Shown here: in pieces, positions 43,590 to 52,966 of the stretch | How positions within the stretch are numbered: position 1 is the stretch's first letter | Layout: the number at the start of each line of letters is the position of its first letter | Assembly: GCF_900105595.1 (NCBI RefSeq) | Contig: NZ_LT629784.1 | Location: forward strand, 1,178,001-1,242,000 | DNA length: 64,000 bases | Origin: Stappia sp. ES.058 | Lineage (GTDB): Bacteria; Pseudomonadota; Alphaproteobacteria; Rhizobiales; Stappiaceae | Reading direction: 5' to 3' | Notes under the pieces: generated by a model | The model's database searches: none | What the model was told of the DNA's origin: nothing | Seen by the model: only the letters and a program-made list of their open reading frames with translations | Position numbers and translations under genes: made by a program

Positions 43590-46500
43590 TCATTTGCCGA
43601 ATTCGCGCTCGAAGAAGATACCGGCCTTCGATTCTCCGTCGGCGCCGACTTCGCCCCGCAGCTTCAGCGACTTGGTGATGTCGATATCCACCGTCACGCG
43701 GCTGGAATCAGCGCCGCTTCCCTGTTTGACGCCGAGGTAGATGTTGTCACTGAGATATTTGCCTACCGCCAAGGACGGGCCTCCCTCGCCGCCGGTTTGC
43801 ACATCGATGGCGTCGAGGCCGAGCGATTGGCGCAGGCTGCCGAGCGGACCTGCGCCGCTGCCCCCGGTCAGGGTCAGGACGGACGCGCCAAGCTGCGCGA
43901 TCTGTGTCGGGCTGAGCTCGCTCATGCTTCGGTCGAACAGGAACTGCGCCAGGATTTCGTCCTGCGGCAGATCGGGTGAGGAACTGAAGCCGATCTCCGG
44001 CGCATCCGCCTGGCCCTTCACCGTGATGGTGATCACGGCATCGCTGGTCTGCGATGTGGCGGCGAAGTCGAGCCGCGGGGTCAAGGAACCGGTGAAACCA
44101 ACCTCGCCCTTGGAAAACTCGACACGTCGCGACAACACGTTGAAATGGCCGCGCCGCATCGAGAAAGAGCCGATCGCCTGAGGGGCTGCGACCGTTCCCG
44201 CAAGCTTGAGGCTGCCGCCCATTTCGGCATCCAGACCGCGCCCGCGTACAAAGATCTGTCCAGGGGCATTGATCATGATGTCGAGCGCGATCGGCCGCGC
44301 TCCGGCCTCTCCGCCGCCTCCGCCGCCCTCGCCATGCAGCGCGCGGTCCTGAGCCCGCACTGCCGCGGGTGCATTCTTGTGCGTGACGGCGACAGGATCG
44401 ATCGCACCTGGCAGGCTGCTTGGAATGGTGATGTCGGCGCGTTCGATGGTGACAGAGCCCCCCAGCCGCGCCGCGGTTTGCGTGCTGGCAAGAGGACCCG
44501 TCAGCGTGATATCCGCGCTGACGGTCGCCTGGACGATCCGCCCGTCAGAGTAGCGGCCGTTCTGGACTTGCACCCGTAGATCGGCCGGCATGCCGGCATC
44601 GAGGCCGACCCGTCCGCTGGCGCTCAGCGAGCCGCCGCCGGCAATATCCGCGCGCAGCGTGTTCAGTGCTATTCCGCTGTTGTTTATTTCGATGGTGCCG
44701 GAAAGGTTGCGCAGGGACAGTCCGGTTGCCAACTGGGTTGTGCTGACGTTTTTCGGTTGAAGGGTCAAGGCATAGGTCGGTGAGGAGAAGCTCCCGCCGA
44801 TACGCCCGCTGACCGAAAGGCTGCCGTCTGCCGAAAAGCCGGCAAGAATGAGCTTCTGGCGTGCCACAGCCAGGGGGAGGGTGCCGTTGACGCCGATGTC
44901 GAGAGATCCGGCTCCATCCAGGCTGACCGGCCCTTCTGCGACCACCGACAGGTCGTTTGGCCCCGTGATCCTGGTGGTCTGGGTCAGTCTGTTTCCCGAG
45001 AACCGGCCAGTGGACGCGACTGACAGCGCGGGCAGGCCGTTCTCGCGCAACGGGGCGGCGGCAAGGCTGCCGGCGTTCAGCCGCCAATCGGCAATCGGGT
45101 CCGAGGTCTGTCCCGAGACCGTCACCTTGCCGTCGAGGGTTCCGGCAATGGCAAAGCCTGGCGCAAGGGCGTTGGCAAGTGATAGCGGGACGGCCTTGAT
45201 ATCGGCGGTCGCATCGAGTGCATCGCCAACGTTTCCGGCAACGGTGATGGTGCCATCGCCAAGTCGCAGCGAAAATGGTTCGATCCTGGTGCCGCTTTGT
45301 GAAGACACGATCCGCGCGGGATCGACGAGCCGTGTTTCAAGGCCGCGATAGCGTCCGTCAAGCGTCTTCAACAGCAGGTTCATGCCGCCGTCGCCGGTGG
45401 CAAGCGTGCCGTCGAGCGCCAGGCCGTCCGCGTTCTCTCCCTTTGCGAGACGGGCATCGAGTGTGAAATCCGTGCTGCTGCCGGTCCCGCTGGCTGTGGC
45501 GGTCACCCGGTCGATGGGCGTTCCACCGGCCACCACTCCCGTGACGCGCGCCTTGCCGTCAAGGGCCGGCGCCGTGAAGAGGTCGCGCAGCCTGACGTCG
45601 GCGTCGAGGGTGCCAAGGCTTGTTCCCGCGGCCGAGATGTCCGCGCCGGTCAACTGAACGTGCGCGGCGGCCGACCCATCGTCTTGCGTTACCGCCACAT
45701 CCCCCGAGAGCTGGCCGGAGAGCTCGGTCAGGGCGAGCGCTGAAAACTCGGAAAGGTCCGGCGCGTCGATGGTCAGATTGCCGGTGAGTGTCTGCGTTGT
45801 TCGGGTCAGGTCTGCGATCAGGAGAGTGCCGGATAGCGTGTTGTCGCCCGCCCTGATTGTGAGTGTCGGGACGCTCAGCCCGTCACCCTCCGGCGTGGCC
45901 CGAAGAGTGGCGGTCAGGGCGTTGCCGTCCACATCTGCGTCCAGGTCGATATCGGCGGACAGTGCCTCCGGATTCGTGTCGGCCCTTGCAGAAAGCCGCA
46001 GGTTGCGAACGGGCTTGCCGGCGAGTGTGAGCCGCTCCGCGTTGGCGTCCGCGGTGATCATGGGACCGGAAAGCGGCCCCTCGACATGGGCCTCAACGCT
46101 CAGTGCACCGGAAAGTTGCGGGTCCAGTCGCGCCGTATCGGAAACGTTGAGGGTCAGATCGGTGTTCACCGTATCGGGACTGACGGTTCCGCGCGCGGAG
46201 AGCGTGAAGGGCGCGAAATCCGCATCGAAAGACCCGATCTCGGTGGCGAGGGTTGTTGGATCCAGTGTCAGCTTCGCATCGGCCTGCAAGGGGCCTGCGA
46301 ATTCGGCCGCGCCGTCCGCCTTTGGCGAGAGCCGTTCGATTGTGGCCGAGACCGTCGCCGCAATCGCGGCTGACGGATTGGTTGCGTCGAGATCTTCGCC
46401 ATCCAGCACCACCCGCGCGGAGTCGAGCGCGACCTCGGTGGTGTCGAGCGACGCGGAAGCCAGATCGACGGTCCATGAAAGTTCCGAAAGCGGCCCCTTT

Positions 46501-47666
46501 GCCATCGCCGAGACCGTCGTTTCGCCGAGCGTGACCCGTCTCTCGGGCAGTTCGAGGGCGATCAGGGCGTCGCCGCCTGCGGAAAGACGGAGATTTGCCG
46601 TTGCATCCAGCGTGCTGCTCTGGAGATCGAACGTGGCGGCGACGTCGCTCGACAGGGTGTCGCTTGCGGCCGATAGCTCGACGTTTTGCGGTGTGAAGTC
46701 GTCGCTCATCAGCGCGGTCGCGGTGATCCGTGTTTCGCCCATCAGGAAGGCGCCCGCAAGAGGCGGAGCGAGCGGGGTCAAACGCCCGGAGATCGACGCC
46801 TCAAGGGTGCGCTGCGCGGTGCCGGAGGATGACGTGGACCGCGAAAGCCGGGCGGTGCCGGACACGTCCGTTTCGCCGTCGAGCTTGAGGGCCAGTTCGG
46901 CCCGCCAGTCGTTCAGCGGTCCCTCGCCCTTGATCGAAAGATCAAGCGCCGGCAACCCGTCGATCTGAAGGAGCCGTGCGGCGAGGCCGCCACGCGGTTC
47001 ACGTGCGGCCACCGAAACCGCAAGCACGCCGGCATCCCGGTCGAAACGCAGTTGCGCATCGACCTCTCCGTCGGTGTCGTCGGTTCGCGTGATGCTGACC
47101 TTGCCCGAAAGCGACTGGGGCGCGGCTTCGGTGCGCAGCTCCGCCGTCGCCGCGAGACGCATCGGGGTTCCGGCAACCGCCGCTCCCAGGTCAATTGTCT
47201 CGATGCTGGCGGCCTCAAGCACGACGGCGGGAAGGGCGGGCAGGCCGGCTTCCGTTGCCGGTTCTGGATCGGCCGTTGCAGGCGAGGCGGGCAACCGTGC
47301 CAGCGCAACGCGCTCGACCAAGAGTTGGTCGACGGCCACGACGCCGGAAAGAAGCGCTGAGGGGCGCCACGCCAGGTCCAGTCCCGAAACAGAGAGATAG
47401 GGACCATCGACATCGCGCACGACCAGTGAGGCAAGCCGCAGATCGAGATCCCAATCGACGGAAAGACCGTCGAGGGCAATGCCGCCGTTTTCATTCGATG
47501 CGATCCAGCCGATCAGACCGGCGGCGTTGCGGCGGCCTGCATCCGTCTGCAGCACGGCGAGTGTGCCGATGGCGAGAAAGGCGAGGAGAATCGCGAGACC
47601 AAGGACCACGCGCAGCGTGATGCGGATCAGCGAAACCCCCAACCGGATCGGAAGTGAAGCGGTCAT
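43590..47666 (-). CDS. tamB: TamB, translocation and assembly module inner-membrane protein
   Basis: A 1358-residue envelope-spanning protein. One N-terminal membrane helix (VSLIRITLRVVLGLAILLAFLAIGTLAVLQT, residues within 15-45) anchors it. A very long repetitive beta-rich region of AsmA-like type follows, and the conserved TamB domain (DUF490) fills about the last 350 residues, ending with LRGEVGADGESKAGIFFEREFGK-type strands. It works with TamA in outer-membrane protein insertion or in lipid transport between membranes. ATG 47666 has AAGGG eight bases upstream; a TTG at 47684 is less likely. It follows tamA in the same direction after a 302-base gap. Confidence 0.93.
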   Translation of the reverse strand: MTASLPIRLGVSLIRITLRVVLGLAILLAFLAIGTLAVLQTDAGRRNAAGLIGWIASNENGGIALDGLSVDWDLDLRLASLVVRDVDGPYLSVSGLDLAWRPSALLSGVVAVDQLLVERVALARLPASPATADPEPATEAGLPALPAVVLEAASIETIDLGAAVAGTPMRLAATAELRTEAAPQSLSGKVSITRTDDTDGEVDAQLRFDRDAGVLAVSVAAREPRGGLAARLLQIDGLPALDLSIKGEGPLNDWRAELALKLDGETDVSGTARLSRSTSSSGTAQRTLEASISGRLTPLAPPLAGAFLMGETRITATALMSDDFTPQNVELSAASDTLSSDVAATFDLQSSTLDATANLRLSAGGDALIALELPERRVTLGETTVSAMAKGPLSELSWTVDLASASLDTTEVALDSARVVLDGEDLDATNPSAAIAATVSATIERLSPKADGAAEFAGPLQADAKLTLDPTTLATEIGSFDADFAPFTLSARGTVSPDTVNTDLTLNVSDTARLDPQLSGALSVEAHVEGPLSGPMITADANAERLTLAGKPVRNLRLSARADTNPEALSADIDLDADVDGNALTATLRATPEGDGLSVPTLTIRAGDNTLSGTLLIADLTRTTQTLTGNLTIDAPDLSEFSALALTELSGQLSGDVAVTQDDGSAAAHVQLTGADISAAGTSLGTLDADVRLRDLFTAPALDGKARVTGVVAGGTPIDRVTATASGTGSSTDFTLDARLAKGENADGLALDGTLATGDGGMNLLLKTLDGRYRGLETRLVDPARIVSSQSGTRIEPFSLRLGDGTITVAGNVGDALDATADIKAVPLSLANALAPGFAIAGTLDGKVTVSGQTSDPIADWRLNAGSLAAAPLRENGLPALSVASTGRFSGNRLTQTTRITGPNDLSVVAEGPVSLDGAGSLDIGVNGTLPLAVARQKLILAGFSADGSLSVSGRIGGSFSSPTYALTLQPKNVSTTQLATGLSLRNLSGTIEINNSGIALNTLRADIAGGGSLSASGRVGLDAGMPADLRVQVQNGRYSDGRIVQATVSADITLTGPLASTQTAARLGGSVTIERADITIPSSLPGAIDPVAVTHKNAPAAVRAQDRALHGEGGGGGGEAGARPIALDIMINAPGQIFVRGRGLDAEMGGSLKLAGTVAAPQAIGSFSMRRGHFNVLSRRVEFSKGEVGFTGSLTPRLDFAATSQTSDAVITITVKGQADAPEIGFSSSPDLPQDEILAQFLFDRSMSELSPTQIAQLGASVLTLTGGSGAGPLGSLRQSLGLDAIDVQTGGEGGPSLAVGKYLSDNIYLGVKQGSGADSSRVTVDIDITKSLKLRGEVGADGESKAGIFFEREFGK

Positions 47667-47968
47667 TCGGCCCTTCAAGTGCAAAAAGGAATCTGATTAC
47701 AGCAGCTTGTCGTCTCAGGTTGAAGCCAAATCATGGCGCTAGCGAGTCCATGCGCCCAGCATTCGGTTCCTTGCTTAAAGTGGAATCTCTTCTTGAAGCG
47801 CAATCGTCATCTTTTTGAAGAGAATCATGATTTCCCGGTCGACGACCGTCGGCGGGACGCAAGGCACATTTTGTATGTCGATTGCAACAGGAGAGGGTGA
47901 ATCGGTTCTCAAGAACCTTGGCACAAGTGATTCCCCCGGAAGGAAGAACCGGCCTTGTTGAATCGATA
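47667..47968. other. Gap between tamA and tamB
   Basis: About 300 bases between tamA and tamB on the minus strand, moderately AT-rich near 47690-47870. I see no gene, repeat or strong terminator. A separate tamB promoter could lie here. Confidence 0.4.
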
Positions 47969-49870
47969 TCAGAACGCCTGACTGAGACCCACATAGACCG
48001 CGAAATCGGGGTCGTCCTTTTCCGGATCGAGCGGAACGGCGATATCGAAGCGCAGCGGCCCGACCGGCGTGAAGTAGCGCAGGCCGGCGCCGACGCCCAC
48101 TTTCAACCCCTGCGAAAAATCGGGGTACATCGCATCGAAACTGTTGCCCGCATCGACGAAGCCGACGACGCCGATGGTCTCCGTCGCCTTCATGCGGATT
48201 TCGCCGGAGGCTTCAAAGAAGCTGCGCCCACCGGTCACCTCGCCGTTCCGCCTCGGCCCGACATTGCGATACGCGTACCCGCGGATCGATCCACCCCCGC
48301 CGGAAAAGAAGCGCCGGGCGGCGGGAATGTCGCGCACCGAGGGCGCGATGATGCTGCCGGCGCCGAGACGGCCGGCAAGCACGAAGCGCGCGGCGTCGTC
48401 CAACGCCTGGTAGGCGGACACCTGTCCCCGGGTGAACAGCATGGCGTTGCCGCCGCGCACGTCATAGGCCGGTTCGGCGAAGACCACCGCGTTGATGCCC
48501 TTGGTCGGGTTCAACGGATCGTCGCGCGTGTCGTAGTTCACCTGGCCGATCACACCGGTCAGCAAATAGGTCTGATTGCCGAAGGCGTCGTTCTCGTCGG
48601 CGTATTGCACCTCGCCGCCGACCTTGAACGACAGGACGTCGTTGACATCGCGCTCGTAAAAGGCATCGGCCGTGATGCTGCGGCTGCGATAGGCGTCGGG
48701 AACTTCCTGCTTCGCGCCCAGGCTCGTCGTGAACCGGGTCTGCGGACCGAAGGCACCGGGCTTCTCGAAGGCGATTCTGGCGGAATATTCAAGATCGGAC
48801 AGCGAATTGTCGGCAATCCGGCCGATGGAGCCCTCGATGCTCAAGAGCTCGCCGCGGCCGAACAAGTTCCGGCGGCGCCAGTAGCTCTCCACCCCGAACC
48901 CTTCGGAACTCGACCAGTTGGCGCCGACGCCGATCACGTTTCGTTTGCGTTCGGAGACCTCGATCGTCATCGGCAGCAGGCCGTCGGGGCCGACGTTTTC
49001 GGCCGGCACGATCCGCACTGAGGAGAAGATGCCGAGTTCGTTGAGCCGCCCGGTTGCCCGTTCCAGTTCCGCCGGGCTATAGGCCCGGCCCTGCGGGATC
49101 ATGGCCTGCGTAACGATAAAATCCGGATCGGTCGCTTCGGCTCCGGAGACCGACACCTTGCCGAAGCGCGCCGCGCGGCCGGCGGCGACGGAGAGGCGCA
49201 CATCGAGCCGGTTGGTGTCGTGGTCGGCGACGATCTCGCGGCGTGAAATGCGGGCGAACGGATGACCGGCTGCCTTGAGGTCAGAGACGATCGCCTTTTC
49301 CGCTCGCAGGATCTTTTCCGAATTGGCGGTTTCCCCGCGCACCAGCCCATACGTCGCGCCATTGGCGACCTGCTCGACAACGCCACTGGAATCATCGGCA
49401 GCAGAGATGTCGATTGTGCCAAAGGAAAACAGTGGGCCGGGCTCGACCGAAATGATGACAGGTATGGGGCGCGGGCCGGGCAGGGAGGGGGTTGCAAGCG
49501 CCTGCTCCAGATCGAGACCCGCAATGCGGATCTTCACCGTGCCGGCATAGTAGCCTCCGACGTAGAGCCGCCCGACAAGGCGCTCGAAATCCGACACTGC
49601 GCGGGCAATCAGGCCGGCCTCGCCCGAAGGCAGGCGATCACCCTGGCTGAGCAATTCCGATGACGCCGCGAGAGCGGCCTCAAGGTCCGCAGATCCGCCC
49701 GAAACGCGCAGGCTTGCTTCGTAGGGCAAAGGGTCGACGACGGGGGGCTGATCCTGTTCATCGGCGGTCTTGGAACCGAACGGCAGCCAGCCGAAGAGAT
49801 CGAGCGCATCCGCACGTGCGGGAAAGACGAGAAGCGATGCCGCAAGCGCCAGCACCGAGACACAGTGCAT
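47969..49870 (-). CDS. tamA: TamA, Omp85-family outer-membrane protein
   Basis: A 633-residue outer-membrane protein. A signal peptide (MHCVSVLALAASLLVFPARA) is followed by three POTRA-like periplasmic domains (about residues 40-275) and a C-terminal beta-barrel with the surface-antigen motif GGGGSIRGYAYRNVGPR and the Omp85-type end (RFDIAVPLDPEKDDPDFAVYVGLSQAF, final residue F). ATG 49870 is taken as start because the signal follows at once; earlier in-frame codons add 64 residues without a signal. It is paired with TamB downstream and is divergent from the capsule export gene. Confidence 0.93.
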   Translation of the reverse strand: MHCVSVLALAASLLVFPARADALDLFGWLPFGSKTADEQDQPPVVDPLPYEASLRVSGGSADLEAALAASSELLSQGDRLPSGEAGLIARAVSDFERLVGRLYVGGYYAGTVKIRIAGLDLEQALATPSLPGPRPIPVIISVEPGPLFSFGTIDISAADDSSGVVEQVANGATYGLVRGETANSEKILRAEKAIVSDLKAAGHPFARISRREIVADHDTNRLDVRLSVAAGRAARFGKVSVSGAEATDPDFIVTQAMIPQGRAYSPAELERATGRLNELGIFSSVRIVPAENVGPDGLLPMTIEVSERKRNVIGVGANWSSSEGFGVESYWRRRNLFGRGELLSIEGSIGRIADNSLSDLEYSARIAFEKPGAFGPQTRFTTSLGAKQEVPDAYRSRSITADAFYERDVNDVLSFKVGGEVQYADENDAFGNQTYLLTGVIGQVNYDTRDDPLNPTKGINAVVFAEPAYDVRGGNAMLFTRGQVSAYQALDDAARFVLAGRLGAGSIIAPSVRDIPAARRFFSGGGGSIRGYAYRNVGPRRNGEVTGGRSFFEASGEIRMKATETIGVVGFVDAGNSFDAMYPDFSQGLKVGVGAGLRYFTPVGPLRFDIAVPLDPEKDDPDFAVYVGLSQAF

Positions 49871-50321
49871 CGCCCGCGGCCGCGGCCCGTCAGGACTCCG
49901 GCACGATGCGCAGGTTTTCAAGATTCTGGTCTCGCATGTACGCACGAGGGTACCCGGGTTCGTGTGACCGTTTTTCCGATCTACCTTACGACTATGGGGC
50001 GCAAATGGTTGACCGGTTCTGAATACACGGCTTGACGCCAAAGCTTGGGCCTTCGGTGACAAGCGGCGTTTATGGCACGTTTCCTGTCGAAAGACGATTC
50101 ACGGGACAGACATGCCGCGCCGCGCCGCACGGCGATTTGTTGCCAATTCCGGTCGAAAGGTTTCTGGTTCGTTAACCAATCCCGCCGACTATGTTGCCGA
50201 TCGACAACACGCGGTTGTTACGCGCGCGGTCGAGTGGTTCCGCCTTGTAACGCACCTGTACGCGATGCTAACTGGAAACCGAATGACGCGGGTACGAAAC
50301 CCGCCTTTAGTTGAGGCTTTT
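49871..50321. other. Divergent intergenic region tamA / capsule export gene
   Basis: About 450 bases that must hold promoters for tamA and for the capsule operon. A hairpin GCGGGT-ACGAA-ACCCGC (50288-50304) followed by CTTTAG lies just before the capsule lipoprotein start and would be in its leader. An open frame that continues upstream of 50322 lacks conserved features. Nothing else stands out. Confidence 0.4.
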
Positions 50322-51452
50322 ATGCGGTTTATCCTCCTTGCGGTACTGGGATTGGTGCTGTCCGGCTGTGCTGGTTTGCCGGGACAGGGGCCGACGGCCA
50401 TCACCATTTCGTCGGAGGACATCGAGGGCGATGCGATTCGCTCCAACTATGTCTTGCTTTCGCTCGACAGCGAAATGCTGACAAAACTTCATGCCTATCG
50501 CCCCGCCCCGTTTGCAAGACAGTTTCGCTCGGTCCCGAACCGGGGGCGGTCGAGCCGTCTTGGCATCGGTGATCGCCTGGTGATCACAATCTGGGAGGCC
50601 GCGCCAGAAGGACTGTTTTCCACGCCCGACGGCAAGCAGGTCTCCGTTCCGTCCGTGATCGACGAGAGCGGATATATTTTTATCCCCTATGCCGGCAGGG
50701 TCCGGGCGAGGGGGCTCAGCGTCGAAGGATTGCGTGTCGCGATCCAGGAGCGGCTGAAGGGCAAGGCGATCGAGCCGCAGGTTCTGGTGACTGTCGAGGG
50801 CAGCGAGAGCACCGGCATCGTCGTGGTCGGCGATGTGAACAGCCCGGGCCAGTATACAATGTCTGTGCGCGGCATGCGGCTGCTGGAGGCCGTGGCACGC
50901 TCGGGCGGGTCCCGCGAGGCGACCTACGAAACGGTCGTGACGATCAAGCGCGGGAGTGCTTCTGGCGAGGCCCGGCTGGTCGATCTGATAAACTACCCGG
51001 AAAACAACATCTGGCTGACCGCGGGCGACAATGTGCTTGTGACGCACAAGCCCCGCACATTCTCCGCCTTTGGCGCGGTCAGGGAAACGAAACTGGTTCC
51101 CTTCAAGACGGAAACGGTCACACTCGCCGAAGGTCTCGCACAGGTGGGGGGGCTGAAGGATTTCTTCGCGGATGCGGCAGGCATTTTCCTCTTCCGCTTT
51201 GAGAACCGCGAGCTTGTCCGCCAGCTCAAAGGCGATGCGGTGGACAACATTGATGCGGTTCGCATTCCTGTCGTCTACAAGTTGAACCTGCGGCAGGCAG
51301 AGGCTTTCTTCCTCGCCCGGTCGTTCGAGATGCGTGACAAGGATATTATCTATGTCGCGAATCATCCGACGGCCGAGTTCGGCAAGTTCCTGCAAATCAT
51401 CGGTCCGCTGCTGTCCAATGTGAACTCGGCGAATGGCTTGATAACCAACTGA
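50322..51452 (+). CDS. Wza/KpsD-like polysaccharide export lipoprotein
   Basis: A 376-residue outer-membrane export protein for capsule. A lipoprotein signal ends in the lipobox LSGC (C16). A polysaccharide-export domain (about 80-165, with LGIGDRLVITIWE and DESGYIFIPYAGRVRARGLSVEGLR in part) and two SLBB domains follow (VVVGDVNSPGQYTM and VTLAEGLAQVGG). ATG 50322 has GAGG upstream and begins the signal directly; a longer in-frame start at 50112 is rejected. It opens the plus-strand capsule group, 116 bases before the first kpsS. Confidence 0.88.
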   Translation: MRFILLAVLGLVLSGCAGLPGQGPTAITISSEDIEGDAIRSNYVLLSLDSEMLTKLHAYRPAPFARQFRSVPNRGRSSRLGIGDRLVITIWEAAPEGLFSTPDGKQVSVPSVIDESGYIFIPYAGRVRARGLSVEGLRVAIQERLKGKAIEPQVLVTVEGSESTGIVVVGDVNSPGQYTMSVRGMRLLEAVARSGGSREATYETVVTIKRGSASGEARLVDLINYPENNIWLTAGDNVLVTHKPRTFSAFGAVRETKLVPFKTETVTLAEGLAQVGGLKDFFADAAGIFLFRFENRELVRQLKGDAVDNIDAVRIPVVYKLNLRQAEAFFLARSFEMRDKDIIYVANHPTAEFGKFLQIIGPLLSNVNSANGLITN

Positions 51453-51568
51453 TATCCGGTTGAAGACTTGCCTCCGGGGCGTTCTTGGCAAACGGTTGGT
51501 CTCGGCCTTGCCGAGAAGTGCTCTGCCAACGCTTCGCGATTGATGGGCCGTCCTGCGATCGGAAGAAG

Positions 51569-52966
51569 ATGACCGAGGAACCAAACCGGGAAGTCGACAG
51601 TGTATCGGGCGCGGGGCGTTCGAACGATGCCGCGCGTGTCGTGCTCTTCCTGCAAGGACCGCCGTCGGGGTTTCCACGCTGCGTCGCCGATGAGCTGGAA
51701 GCGCTCGGTCACAAGACCTTGCGCATCAATCTCAGCCTGTCCGACTGGTTCTTGTGGCATGATTCCCGTTGCGTGAACTTCCGGGGGCATTTGTCCGAGT
51801 GGCCGGCGTATCTGGAACGCCATTTGATCCGGCATGGCGTCACGGACATCGTGTTTTACCAGGATCGTTTTCCCTATCATTCGGTTGCGGTGGAGATCGC
51901 GGGCCGGCTCGGAGTGCGAGCGGTCGCCTACGAGAACGGATATCTGCGGCCCGACTGGATCACCGCCGAACTCGATGGCATGTCCGTACGTTCGCTTTTT
52001 CCCGACGACGTGGACGCGATCCGTGCCGCTGCAGCAGACCTGCCTCCCGTCGACATGACGGAACGTTACAGGCATCCTTTCTGGCAGGAAGCCATGCATG
52101 AGGTTGTGTGCAACCTTCTCAATGCGTTCGACCTGCTGGCGTTTCCGCGTTTTGTCGCGGACAAGTTCTATCATCCGCTTTTCGAGTACGTGATGACGTT
52201 GCCGCGGTTGCTGTTTGCCCGGCGACGCGACCGGGTCGCGACCATCCTGATCGATGACCTGGTCGAATCGAACTGTCCGGTTTTCGTCTTTCCCCTTCAG
52301 ATGCAAAGCGACTACCAGCTTCGCTACAACGCGAAATACGATCATCTCGCCGATGCGCTTGAGGAGGTTTTTGCCTCCTTTTCCGCTCATGCGCATCCGG
52401 CCGCGCAACTCGTGGTGAAGCTGCACCCGATGGATCAGGGCATCGAGCCCTGGCGTCGCATCGTTCGTCGACTTGCGCGCCGGCATGGCATCAAGCGGCG
52501 CGTTCACCTGGTCGATGGCGGGCATCTTGTGACCCTGCTCAAGCATGCCTCGGGCGCCGTGATGGTCAACAGCACCACAGGACTGCATGCGGTCAAGGTC
52601 GGCTGCCCGGTCAAGGTGCTTGGCGTTGCCGTCTACGATCTGCCCGGGCTGACGTGCCAGTTGCCACTGGATCGCTTCTGGCGGATCCCGCAAGCGCCGG
52701 ATCCCGAAACCTATCAATCCGTTCAGCGGCTGATGGGACATGCCATCCAGATCCAGGGCAATTTCCACTCCCGCGATGGCATGACCGCGGCGGCCCGCGA
52801 ATTGGCCGCACGGATCGCGGGTGGGTTGGTCAATGTGCCAGGCTGTGTGGACCGCCCGGCGCCGCGCATCGAGCGTGCCCGTGCCCTTGGGGTTCCCGTG
52901 ACCGTCGCCGAGGAAATCGCCGCACGCGGAAAAACCGGGAGGTGGAAGCGTGCCTGGCGCGGGTGA
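51569..52966 (+). CDS. kpsS: KpsS-like capsule glycosyltransferase, first copy
   Basis: A 465-residue cytoplasmic protein like KpsS, which adds Kdo to the lipid anchor of group 2-type capsules. It has VVLFLQGPPSGFPRCVADELEALGHKTLRINLSLSD (in part), an EN-GYLRPDW segment (YENGYLRPDWIT), VFVFPLQMQSDYQLRYNA, KLHPMDQG and VMVNSTTGLHAVKVGCPVKVLG. ATG 51569 with GGAAGAAG is preferred to an earlier start at 51485. The 3' end overlaps the next gene by 17 bases. Length is slightly above Escherichia coli KpsS. Confidence 0.85.
   Translation: MTEEPNREVDSVSGAGRSNDAARVVLFLQGPPSGFPRCVADELEALGHKTLRINLSLSDWFLWHDSRCVNFRGHLSEWPAYLERHLIRHGVTDIVFYQDRFPYHSVAVEIAGRLGVRAVAYENGYLRPDWITAELDGMSVRSLFPDDVDAIRAAAADLPPVDMTERYRHPFWQEAMHEVVCNLLNAFDLLAFPRFVADKFYHPLFEYVMTLPRLLFARRRDRVATILIDDLVESNCPVFVFPLQMQSDYQLRYNAKYDHLADALEEVFASFSAHAHPAAQLVVKLHPMDQGIEPWRRIVRRLARRHGIKRRVHLVDGGHLVTLLKHASGAVMVNSTTGLHAVKVGCPVKVLGVAVYDLPGLTCQLPLDRFWRIPQAPDPETYQSVQRLMGHAIQIQGNFHSRDGMTAAARELAARIAGGLVNVPGCVDRPAPRIERARALGVPVTVAEEIAARGKTGRWKRAWRG

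Noticed and set aside
50112..50321. N-terminal extension of the capsule export protein
   Set aside because: It would place 70 unrelated residues before a perfect lipoprotein signal; ATG 50322 has its own ribosome site.
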